From Ophiosphaerella korrae (Eukaryota > Ascomycota > Dothideomycetes > Pleosporales > Phaeosphaeriaceae): a stretch of 64,000 nucleotides of DNA. Made by a program: the position numbers and the translations under genes. Shown here one piece after another: positions 52,938 through 62,662 of the stretch. The notes below the pieces were generated by a model that had not been told where the DNA came from, made no database searches, and saw only the letters and a program-made list of their open reading frames with translations. How positions within the stretch are numbered: the stretch's first letter is position 1; every line of letters starts with the position of its first letter. The stretch is taken from the NCBI GenBank assembly GCA_028456385.1, contig JALNQF010000232.1, positions 1 through 64,000 on the forward strand, in the 5' to 3' direction.

Positions 52938-55900
52938 ATGGCTTCGTTTTCTTCGACGCGTCACCCACAGCCGGTTGCAGTTCAGGTAAGATCATGGTGA
53001 AGCCTTGAGTGCAGACAGCTTGGGAACAACAGCTAACATGAGTTTACTGCGCAGTCGAGCCGTGGAGCGCTTTCCTTTAGAACTTCGCATAGTACCAATG
53101 GCTCTGTATCCAACGACCCTCTTCAACCGTTGCGCGCAATGGCGGACAGAGTTGGTAAAGAGGTGGAGAAGTTTGCAGAACGGGTCGACCACTGGCATAC
53201 ACATGGCAATGAAACCCAGCGCGCCAAGTACCAAACAACTGTCAAGATGGTGGGCAAGTTCAGAGACGTTGCAGAGATACAGGTGAAGGAGCTGAAAAGG
53301 GCGCATGCTTTAGAGAACAAAGGCGAGCTTGACCGAAGCATACGGCGAAGGATTCAAGATATGGCAGAGGCTCCCGATGCTAATGCGCAGAGTATCTTGG
53401 GGCAGTCAGTCCAATTCGCACCTTCCATTACATCGAACGCCACTCAGGACTCTTCGCATCTCAAAAACCTCCGACAATGGCAGGCAGAGCTGGCCACGTG
53501 GGAGCTTGTCCGCATTATGATTGATCAGCATCACACTGAGCCTGAGACGGATCCTGCTGCGGAGAAAGAGAAACTTCTTGCCGAAGCTGGAGGCAACAAG
53601 CGATACAGCCCAAACAACGAGGTTTGGGACCGATTCTTACTCCAGGATGATCATGCGAAGGAAAAGGCATTAGTTCTACGGTGGCTCGAACAGACGGCAC
53701 GAAACGATAGGAGCGATATAGAAGCTATTACCGCTCAGCTGGAGGCGCAGTCTGGAAAGGGTGCGCATACCTGGACAAGTGGTTGGCTTGATACCAAGGG
53801 GAAGATTAAGCAAGCAAAGCGCCTGGAAGGGACAGATCAACCCATCCAACCGGACAGCATAATTCTCAAAACTGCAGACAGGACCAAGGACCTTGTCACA
53901 CAGTTGGATCCAGACAGTCCTGCTAGACAACAACGAGCACTTGAGAAGTCGGACGAATATTATGAACGAGCTCTATGGATGGTCTCCTATGAGATGCTAC
54001 GGCGCGGACTACCATGGAAGGAGATACGTGAGTGGGCACAGGAGAGGAACGAAGCATGGCGTGGCGTTAGCATGGGAGCTGCATATGAAGCACACCCAAA
54101 TGGTGGGCCAAATCTTGCTGGTCCCACCGTTGGCTATTTGTTCCGACGCATGTGCTTTTACGCTTCAAGGGGTGCTCGAAATCCCTATGAAGCAGCAGTC
54201 TATGGCCTCCTCAGCGGCGATCTCAAGCAAGTTCAGGTCGCCTGCCGTTCGTGGGACGACCATCTCCATGCCCATTATAATGCCCTACTATTATCCCGAT
54301 TCGACCGTTTTCTGCAACACAATTATCCGGACCGAGTCAACCAGACCTTGTCACAAGCTTTTCTCTTCAAGGACGCTGCAACTAATATTGGCGGTGATTG
54401 GGAGGACTCGTCGCGCACTGTCATCGAGCAGCTAAGCCAGCAGAAGTCGACAGCAGCTGAGTCAACCAAGCCCTTCAAGCTTATCCAAGGTGCTCTTATT
54501 TCGAGAAATCTGTCCGAGCTGATACTCAAAGTCGGCACTGGTCTTGCAAACATGTTGCAAGAGGATGAAAGGCCTGCCAACTTGATGCTACACCCCGACT
54601 CCGATATGAGCGACCCTGGGTCAAAGCCTGTGAGTGATGTGCGAACTTTCACATCAGAGGAGTATTACCAGACTCTTGCAACCGATCCGCATGCCTTCCG
54701 AATCCTTGTGCATCTTTCTATTGCGTTTGGAAATGGTCTAAGTGCACTTGGCTCAACAGAGTTGAATAAGTGGATCACGATGGACAACGTCATTGCAGCC
54801 TACATCGAGTTCCTCCGCATTACGAAACGTATCCAACTTATTCCTCTCTACGCAGCACAATTGATGCCAGAGCGTGCAGCTCATTGCCTTGCTCGTGTCC
54901 TACCCGATATAAAAAACACCGAGGAGCAGCGTAGATGCATTGCGCTTTTTGATCAGTACAGAATCGATGCCGTGGAAGTAGTAGCTCAAAGTTTCCTCTT
55001 CGCTTCTAAAAATAGTGGATTTACCCACTTCGACAAAGAAGGGAATTCGATTATAACGAAACCTATCAAACGTTTCCACTTTTTGGAAAATATCGAAACA
55101 CACGAGTTAGGATTATGGCCTGGCTACCGCATTCAACGAGACTTTGATCAGGATTCAGCTATCGAACCCAAGGAGGATGCTATCATTGAAGCATTACAAT
55201 GGTATCACTACGTTGGCAGCGATTATAAACAAACATTCGTCCACTTTAGGAATGCGTTAACTATATTCTTGTGTAAGTACACCCCCTCTCAAGGAGTGCA
55301 GCGCTGACTCTATCAAGTAAACGGTCGCCTTGGGGCTGCAAAAAAAGTTATCGACGACCTCAGCGTAGAGTCTCTTTCGTTATCAAGAACCGAAGCTCTC
55401 TGTGGGTATCCGTTCGATTTCACTCAGCCTGGAGCAGAAGAGCAAGACGACCAACAGCTACGTGATCATCGTAAGAGCCTCGCAGGCACTACTCTGAGGA
55501 GCGCAATTCCATACGAATCGTTACCAAACGCAGCTCAACACGCCACGATTGTGCGTCGCCTTCGAGAAAGCAGCGCAGAGTACTTGAACCTACAACAAAT
55601 TGTCCGCATTCTTACACTCTTTGGCGATTGGCGTCACGAGGAGGATGAGATTATACGGTCAGTTATCTCCTTGTTTCGATCTGCTTCAACCTCAGCTGCT
55701 AACACTTCACAGGCTCCGAACCGATCAGGCACGGCAAAGTCAAGATGGTCCTGCTGCCAAAAAGAGAGCAGATATGTCGCACATCAAAGACTTGCTTGAG
55801 ATGATCGAATCCGTCTTTACCAGTCTGATCGCAGCCATTTCATCCACATCACATCCCGAGACGAACGATTCATGGAATCTGAAGCTGGCATACATGCCTG

Positions 55901-56208
55901 ATATTGTTCTCGCATATATATCAGTTCTACAAACAGCCGCCTTCTTCTTACAACGAGAATCCGCAGTCTCATCCGCAGTCAAGGCGATGGAGGTTGCCAA
56001 TCTCGTCGCAGACGAGAGCAATGAGTGGCTGCAGAGGGCGTTTGTGCAGACGGGGAGGATGAGCGAGCTGGTGGATGCTTTGGCCATGGTAAGCAAGGCT
56101 ATGCTCAGGCTTAGTGAGCATGAGCCGAAGAAGGCTGGGATGAAGAAGAGAGGAAGCAGAGGTGCGACGTTGAAGGTTTGGGACCTGAATGCCAAGGATC
56201 GGGTATAA
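52938..56208 (+). CDS. NUP84: Nucleoporin NUP84/NUP107 (1033 aa)
   Basis: Four exons: 52,938-52,985; 53,055-55,272; 55,318-55,657; 55,713-56,208; total 3,102 nt. A scaffold subunit of the Y-shaped (Nup84/Nup107-160) complex of the nuclear pore. Almost wholly alpha-helical. Family segments: DPLQPLRAMADRVGKEVEKF, LRQWQAELATWELVRIM, DDHAKEKALVLRWLEQTAR, YYERALWMVSYEMLRRG, RMCFYASRGARNPYEAAVYG with LLSGDLKQVQVACRSWDDHL, IIEALQWYHYVG and FRNALTIFL-LNGRLGAAKKV. Exon 1 (MASFSSTRHPQPVAVQ) was placed by its CAG/GTAAGA donor and the frame-matching acceptor at 53,054. Confidence 0.93.
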
Positions 56209-57520
56209 GAGATCGGGTATGAGGGCATTGGATTGGATGATGTATATTGCGTGCGAATACGTGAAGTGGTGCCATATCTGGCTCAGCGAGGGTGGACATG
56301 TAGCTGCTCGAAATACAGTGGCAATAGACACCGAATGTTCAGAGATGTTTACACACTTGGCATGCCGAGCCGTGACCGAAGCTTGACTGTTAGGGGCACG
56401 AGTGGTCTGGATGCAGAGTCCACGTGATGCTTCGCTTACGGCCGGTCGGCATGGCGCCTGGGTGTAGATGAAGCGTTTCCCCGGGATATGTCGTGCATAG
56501 ATTTGATAATATACCTAGGACGTGTCAAACACACTCGTCAGCCGAAACAAGCACCTGCTTATGTGAAGATGACGATGAGGCGGCGCCCATGGTGACATAC
56601 CAAGCTTCAGCTCAGCTCGCAGAGGCCGACGTAGCCGTCGATCAGCTTACAGGCCGGCAGCCAACCTCCACCAGCCTTACCCAGGACGGTAGCCTTGCCA
56701 ACGCTTGCATGCATGGCAGGGCCAGGATGGAACGTGCCGCGGTTCTGGGCCTGCGACATGGAACAAAAGCCTGTGTTTGTCCGACCACAAAGCGACGGCC
56801 AACACGCACCCTTGTTTGCTGATACATGGTTAGATGGTAGATGCAAGCACAAAGGCATTCTGTTTCGCCTTTGTTGCGCAGCAGGACGGCGGCAGCGCAA
56901 ACAAATGGCAGGACTGAGCCGCGGGTTTCGCGGCGTTTGGGATTTGCGCCAGTTCATCCGGAGCCGCGACTGCAGGGTCCAAGTGCCCAAGAGCACGGCT
57001 TGGGTCGAGCACGGCTTGGATTGACGGCTTGGGTTGACGATCATACTCTGGCCATATGCGTCTCGTTCCTGTTTGCTAGCCCGTCCCCGCAGCCGACCGC
57101 CGAGCACAATACGACACCGCACACGTTTGGCACCACCGCTTCTCGTCCCTGCACAGTGCGCAACGCGTGAAGAGCACGAGGGAATTGTTGCGCGAAATAT
57201 TAGGGCCGAGGCCGACAACTGCGCCAATTCCATGACAACTAGGTCAAGAACGGCGCCGTGGCTTGTGTATCTTTGATCACTGTGCGCTGTGCCTATCGTC
57301 ATCCTCTGCCCCCGACTGCGCCGAACAGCCGAGTACTGGCACGGCGCCGCTCCTTCCCCTTCTCCTTCCCTTTCACTTGCACACGCCTATCACGTCAGGG
57401 AACGGCAATGACTCTCTACGCTACACCGCCGACTGACCGCTCTCGTGCCCACCACCACCATCTCGCGCGGCACCCTCTCCGCCACCACGCTCGAGCCTGC
57501 CACTCTGCCCCAGCGCCGCC
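56209..57520. other. Intergenic region, 1.3 kb, GC-rich
   Basis: No supported gene. A 231-codon minus-strand ORF (56,607-57,302) has no recognisable motif and is composition-driven. Imperfect tandem copies of ACGGCTTGGG-type words lie at about 56,994-57,036. The right end, C-rich (CCCCTTCTCCTTCCC), is the promoter/leader of the next gene. Confidence 0.5.
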
Positions 57521-59026
57521 ATGTCATGGTTCCTGAGAGGAGTCCAGAGTGCCGTCTTCCACTACGCTTCCTGTGCCCCCTGCACCGGCTACTCAGAAGG
57601 CAGGAAGAGACGACGCGCGGCAAAGCAGGCCAGGAAAGCCAGGGAAAAGCTCCAATTGGAAAACCCCAACGAGTACCAGCACCCCGAACCCACTGGCACC
57701 AATCCGTACTGGGACGAAGAGATCCGCATGGGGCCAGGGCCGCCCCCGCGAAGAGCACGCAGGACCAACACGGGCAGCACCCGGGGCATCACCACGGCAG
57801 GTACCCAGAGCTCGGTACTCAGCAAAGGCGATAGCAGCGTCGACGGCGACCACACCGACAACCTACGCCTAAGCGATGATACCGTCGAAGACGACAATTG
57901 GAATCGCAAACGCTACCAGCGAGAGGACGAAGACCTGTGGGGCATAGACGACCCACCCATTCCTATACATCATACCGCTTCAGGATCATCTGTCGGCGTC
58001 ACTGGCTTCAATCTCAAGAGGCCTGCCACCGCACAGTCTGCGAGCTACTACTCTGTCCGCGCGCCTCCCGTGAACCACCTCCATCCACCAGTCGTCAGTC
58101 TTCCGTCACTTGACCCTGCCGACAATCGATGGATGCTCCAGCCTCCCCCCAAAGCCAGCATCATGGCAGGTAGGGAACGAGCGACGACCCGTAGCCGCAG
58201 TGGGAGTGGCGCCAGCAGCCGTGTCGAGCTCAGTCTACAGCGGCAGCTTAGCACTAAGCAGGTGATGCACAAGCTTGAGCGGGGACAAACTCCAGAAGTG
58301 CCTTCTATCTCACAAAACAGCTCTTACACCAACCTCGTCTCCAGTCAACGCCAAGACAAATGCCCACCAGCGCAACCTCGACCACCGTCCGCAAGCAGTT
58401 CGTGTCGTAACAAGCGTCGTGACACGGCCATCTCGCGTTCAGATACTGCGAGCACGCAGCACTCTGAGGGAGAAGAGGCCATTCTCAAATCCAGATCTGC
58501 ACCCAACACCCTAAGCGTCCCTGGCAACAACGCCGTCCGTGTACGTCCAAGCCGACCTGCGCTGTCGACCGTTGTATCAAGCGGCTCAGGAGGTCAGGAT
58601 GCCATCCATGGCAATCACAACGAGACCACTCATCCCACAAAACATAATCACCATCACCATCACCAACGCGACACTTATACATCCACACAATCCACCGACT
58701 CGGTACCATATCTGATGAAGTACCGCTCACCTCTTAGTAACTCTGATATCTCCTCCCTTAACTGCCTCCAAGACCTCGTCCGCCCCCGCGACCTCCTCAA
58801 ATCACGCTTCGTCACCGCACCTCTAGTCGAAGCCAAGATCCAACTCCCACCCTCAGACAACAACGAGGCAAAAACCCTTGGCCAAAAGCAGTCTTGGGTC
58901 GGCAGTGGCTTCGGCATCTCACGAACTTGGGATACAGAACACTTCAACCAGCCCGTCCGTGTCCCATTCGACAACCCCGGCGCCCCCGATCGCGACCCAC
59001 GCTTACGTTGGAGCGTCGACTTTTAA
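57521..59026 (+). CDS. Conserved disordered fungal protein of unknown function (501 aa)
   Basis: Single exon. The N-terminal ~75 residues look conserved and folded: MSWFLRGVQSAVFHYASCAP, CTGYSEGRKRRRAAKQARK, HPEPTGTNPYWDEEIRMGPG, then PPPRRARR. The Cys-containing hydrophobic start could be a lipid-modified or membrane-associating segment (inference). The remaining ~400 residues are low complexity (Ser, Pro, Arg, Gln) with a six-His run near 373. A second short conserved-looking block is at the C-terminus (LQDLVRPRDLLKSRFVTAPL, SWVGSGFGISRTWD, PDRDPRLRWSVDF). I know this as a filamentous-ascomycete family without assigned function. Confidence 0.8.
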   Translation: MSWFLRGVQSAVFHYASCAPCTGYSEGRKRRRAAKQARKAREKLQLENPNEYQHPEPTGTNPYWDEEIRMGPGPPPRRARRTNTGSTRGITTAGTQSSVLSKGDSSVDGDHTDNLRLSDDTVEDDNWNRKRYQREDEDLWGIDDPPIPIHHTASGSSVGVTGFNLKRPATAQSASYYSVRAPPVNHLHPPVVSLPSLDPADNRWMLQPPPKASIMAGRERATTRSRSGSGASSRVELSLQRQLSTKQVMHKLERGQTPEVPSISQNSSYTNLVSSQRQDKCPPAQPRPPSASSSCRNKRRDTAISRSDTASTQHSEGEEAILKSRSAPNTLSVPGNNAVRVRPSRPALSTVVSSGSGGQDAIHGNHNETTHPTKHNHHHHHQRDTYTSTQSTDSVPYLMKYRSPLSNSDISSLNCLQDLVRPRDLLKSRFVTAPLVEAKIQLPPSDNNEAKTLGQKQSWVGSGFGISRTWDTEHFNQPVRVPFDNPGAPDRDPRLRWSVDF

Positions 59027-59798
59027 AACTGTGCCTACCTCATTGATCTTGACCAACCTTTTTTTTTTGTGTGTGTGCATTTTATATTTGCCCTACCTTC
59101 TTCTTCATTGTACATTGACGTGCATAGCGATGTTGTGGATGTATTTTTCCCTTTGGGTCGGGTTCTGTTTTGTGCTTCGTGTGTCGTTAGCACGATGTTT
59201 TGAGTAGGCGTTTTGAGAAAGTCATGCATGGATATGCGGTTGTGGCATTGAGATTAGCTCTGCTGGTAGGTAGCTTTAAGGACTCTTTTTGTGAATTTGA
59301 ATGTGTTTGGTGGGTTGTGTGGTTGTTGTTATATGGGCGCGATGCATTAGGTTTAGTCTGTATATACTCTAGGTTGGAAGTCAGCCCAACTGATCCATCC
59401 TTCCAACACCGACACCAATAGCACGTCCTTGCAACGAGGGCGGTTTCGCCAATTTGATGATCTAGCCTAGACGGAAAGAACGGATCTCTCAAGGCATTAG
59501 GCTACAGTTTAATGTGATGCTGTCGACCGAAAAGGCGGGGGGCCTCGTTCTTTTCTTCAACACAAATACAAATCGTATCCAACACATGATATACGATAAA
59601 AAAAAAATTAATTTACGCCTTACTAAAACGGTATTGCCTTGTTTGATACTATATAAGAAAAGCTCTCGAGTACAGTGAGTAGAGTCTGGCTGCTAGGTTT
59701 TCAGCCCCATCTTTCAACACCCTCTGTTGATCAAGAGTCAGCCTCGTCTACAACTCACTTCATTTCAACTACTTTTCGTTGCTTGAACGATCAAAAAT
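59027..59798. promoter_or_regulatory. Intergenic region with TATA box before HET gene 1
   Basis: 772 bp. The left part is the 3' flank of the disordered-protein gene, with T-rich runs. A TATA-like ACTATATAAG at 59,648-59,657 lies about 145 bp upstream of the HET start codon, followed by a C/T-rich, CAAC-rich leader; this is a plausible core promoter. Confidence 0.45.
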
Positions 59799-61865
59799 AT
59801 GGGAAATCTTTGCCAGGACTGCGCGTCGATTGACTTTAACCTTTTCCGGCCCACAAACCATACAAATGACCGCTACGATGAGCTTGACTTTCATCATCCA
59901 CGACGCAGGAACATTCTTACGAAGGCAATTACACAGCTCTCTACCACTTGTTCCTTCTGCCAATTCGTTTATGGGATTCTCCAACGCTCCTCTGTAAATA
60001 CGGAGAAAGACACAAGTGTCGAGCATGTCCATTTCGTACGTTTTCCAGCCCTATCCATAGAAAGGCGTTTCGATACAAAAGTCGGAAACTGGGTGGTTCA
60101 ACTAACTACTGACGACACGACCCCATACAAATTTTTCGAGGAATCCATTACGGTTACTGCAAGGAGTCAGAAGACTGAGAGCAAGCCCTCACCCTATTAC
60201 AGTTACGGGATAGATGAAAAATGGAACAATGTTGGACAAATCAAGATGTGGTTGCGGGCTTGTGAGGCATCTCATGGTACAGACTGTCATCCTTCCGTTA
60301 CTCATCGGATTGTCCCAACTGGCTTTCGAGTGCTCGATCTAGAGAATAATTGTCTGATTAATGCTCGCGAAAAATATTTGCGCTACGTCACCTTGAGTTA
60401 TGTATGGGGAAATGTCAAGCCATTTGTGTTGACGCAAGCCTTGTACCTGAAGCTAGTCCAACCCGGTGCGCTGAAAATACACCATCAAGAGCTACCAAGA
60501 ACAATCAGGGATACAATCTCTTTCTGCCAATCTATTGGCGAGAGGTATCTATGGATCGATAGTCTCTGTATCATACAAGATAATAGTGCGGACAAAGAGA
60601 AACAAATCGGAAGTATGGACTCAATCTACATTTATTCTAGCTTCACAATAATCGCCGCTGAAGGTCAAGACAGTGGAGCGGGTTTGGCAGGGATCTCATC
60701 TTCAAGATCAACACAATTTTCCACGTGGGTCAACGACATGGAATTAATCACAGCAGGTGGAGATGCTGAAGACAGAGTAGAGAAATCAGCCTGGAATTCA
60801 AGAGCCTGGACGTATCAAGAGAAACGCCTCTCTCCTCGGAAACTATTCTTCACCCGCCATCAGATCTACTTTGAATGTGAAAAAGTGACAGTCAAGGAAG
60901 ATCAGATGCCAGACGAGAGCACGCTCCAAACCGCGAACAGCAACGCAGATACAATGACACCATCCCATATTGTCCTCCAACTTCTCAAGAAGAACGACCC
61001 AGGCGCGGAACACAATACCGAAACCGACCAGCTATTTCTCATGTACTGGACCGACCTCTGCGACTTTCTCGCCCGTAACATTTCATTCCCAGGCGACATA
61101 CTCCACGCTTTCACCGGCATCATCAACACCTACAAGCCCTCACTAGGCCCATTCCAATGGGGCATACCACAACGCAACATATACAACGCCCTCACATGGT
61201 CTGTCGGCCGCTACAACTGCCCGCTCCCACAAAGACGGGCCGGATTCCCTAGTTGGTCCTGGACAGGCTGGACGCGACTCCTCGACGCAGGCGCAAACCT
61301 CCGGCTACAGGGACACCAGAAGCACTGCGTCCACGCCGTGTTCGAAGCCACTACACAAACAACAGTCCAGCGCATCTGGTCAAGCAACGAATACACGCCG
61401 TCCCCAGACCTCGAGGCCCAAATCCTCCTTGAATTAGTCTCGGTTTCGGCTTTGAAAAAGGGGCCCGATTTATCCCACCTCCTCGCCTTCTCTGCTCCCC
61501 ATGCTAAATTGCGCGTCGCTAGAGACCCCGAGGATGGCGACACGTTCACCATCCGCCCTGCCGATTGGGCTCCTTCTAATGGGGTAGAAACACACACCCC
61601 AGACTCGTCCTTCTTCGACGAGTGGCGGCCGTTCATACGCGCGAGTCCCACATGGCGAGCGGCACAGCCGGACCATCTCGACTTCATCGCGGTGCAGCCG
61701 CGGCGTGTTCGGATTCCGGGCGAGGGCATGTTCGATGGGTTTAAGTTGGCGTTGGTGGAGTGGGTGGATGGGGTGGCGAATCGGGTTATGGCGCAGTGTG
61801 TTGATGTACCGAGCGAATTTTGGGAGGGCTATGGGCCGAGGGAGAGGCTAGTTTTGTTGACGTGA
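59799..61865 (+). CDS. HET-domain (heterokaryon incompatibility) protein 1 (688 aa)
   Basis: Single exon. HET proteins trigger incompatibility-type cell death in filamentous ascomycetes when partnered with a nonself allele or NLR. The N-terminal part has the paired cysteines LCQDC (4-8) and CSFC (51-54) common in this family. The HET domain is residues ~195-345: RYVTLSYVWG, LPRTIRDTISFC, RYLWIDSLCIIQD, MDSIYIYSSFTIIAAEG. WNSRAWTYQEKRLSPRKLFF and GFPSWSWTGW follow, both typical. No transmembrane segment or other domain. It is tandem with the paralogue at 62,663; the two share opening, spacing and motifs, so they arose by duplication. Confidence 0.92.
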   Translation: MGNLCQDCASIDFNLFRPTNHTNDRYDELDFHHPRRRNILTKAITQLSTTCSFCQFVYGILQRSSVNTEKDTSVEHVHFVRFPALSIERRFDTKVGNWVVQLTTDDTTPYKFFEESITVTARSQKTESKPSPYYSYGIDEKWNNVGQIKMWLRACEASHGTDCHPSVTHRIVPTGFRVLDLENNCLINAREKYLRYVTLSYVWGNVKPFVLTQALYLKLVQPGALKIHHQELPRTIRDTISFCQSIGERYLWIDSLCIIQDNSADKEKQIGSMDSIYIYSSFTIIAAEGQDSGAGLAGISSSRSTQFSTWVNDMELITAGGDAEDRVEKSAWNSRAWTYQEKRLSPRKLFFTRHQIYFECEKVTVKEDQMPDESTLQTANSNADTMTPSHIVLQLLKKNDPGAEHNTETDQLFLMYWTDLCDFLARNISFPGDILHAFTGIINTYKPSLGPFQWGIPQRNIYNALTWSVGRYNCPLPQRRAGFPSWSWTGWTRLLDAGANLRLQGHQKHCVHAVFEATTQTTVQRIWSSNEYTPSPDLEAQILLELVSVSALKKGPDLSHLLAFSAPHAKLRVARDPEDGDTFTIRPADWAPSNGVETHTPDSSFFDEWRPFIRASPTWRAAQPDHLDFIAVQPRRVRIPGEGMFDGFKLALVEWVDGVANRVMAQCVDVPSEFWEGYGPRERLVLLT

Positions 61866-62662
61866 AGGGAGGGACGGGGTGAGGATATTGGCTTCCTTCA
61901 CTGCATGGCGTCGCCCGGGGGAATCGCTCATGTGCGACGTGAATTTTAGCAATCAATTCAAGCTCATAATACAGCATCACCGCGATCGAATCCAAACTCT
62001 AAAAAAAAAAAAAAAAACTGATGTTAAATGTTAAATATGCAAATGGTATATTGCTCAGGAGCCAAGCCCAAAACTCCAATTCATGTCCTCATGTTCCTCT
62101 CGTCTCCGATCTCATGCTGTGTAATGCAAATGCTCATAGACGGACATTTAGGTATAACTGTGTTTCAACAACAAGCCCAAACCTGATAACCAGTGCCAAA
62201 GAGTGGGGCTTCAAAGTTTCAACTCAAAGCGAGCGTTTTCGGCTAGTTGCTGCAGTGTAAATTTGGGGCTAATAGGCATTTCCAGGCATATTGCTTGCTT
62301 TCCCTGCCTACTTGATGCAGGATTAGGCTGGTGGAGGGTTTGCCCCTCCATAAGGGGGGAGTTTTTTTTTTTTTTTTTTTTTTCTGATATGAAGAGCAAA
62401 TCGACCTGCGTAGTATTAGTTCTCTCGTCCTTCAATTATGTTTGATACAACATGATGATGCCCTGTTGCAGGTAACATGTAAACGTTATTCAGATAGTTC
62501 CAGGATCTTGGTCGTCCAAGAGATACCCCTGTACTTTCGTGTAAGGCAAAAATATGGGGCACGTTTGCCAGCAAACATCTTATTGAGGATCGGACGAACT
62601 TTCAAAAACACGCCTGCCATTTCGCATCCTAACTACTCCTTATTGCTTGAGTGATCAAGGTC
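61866..62662. other. Intergenic region between tandem HET genes
   Basis: About 800 bp with an A16 tract near 62,001-62,016 and a T23 tract near 62,361-62,383. No ORF with family resemblance. The right part holds the promoter of HET gene 2. Confidence 0.5.

Noticed and set aside
56607..57302. Minus-strand ORF of 231 codons between NUP84 and the disordered-protein gene
   Set aside because: It is GC-rich with a few stops in several frames, no motif, no splice-supported extension, and amino acid use (Arg, Ser, Cys, Pro) typical of noncoding GC-rich DNA.
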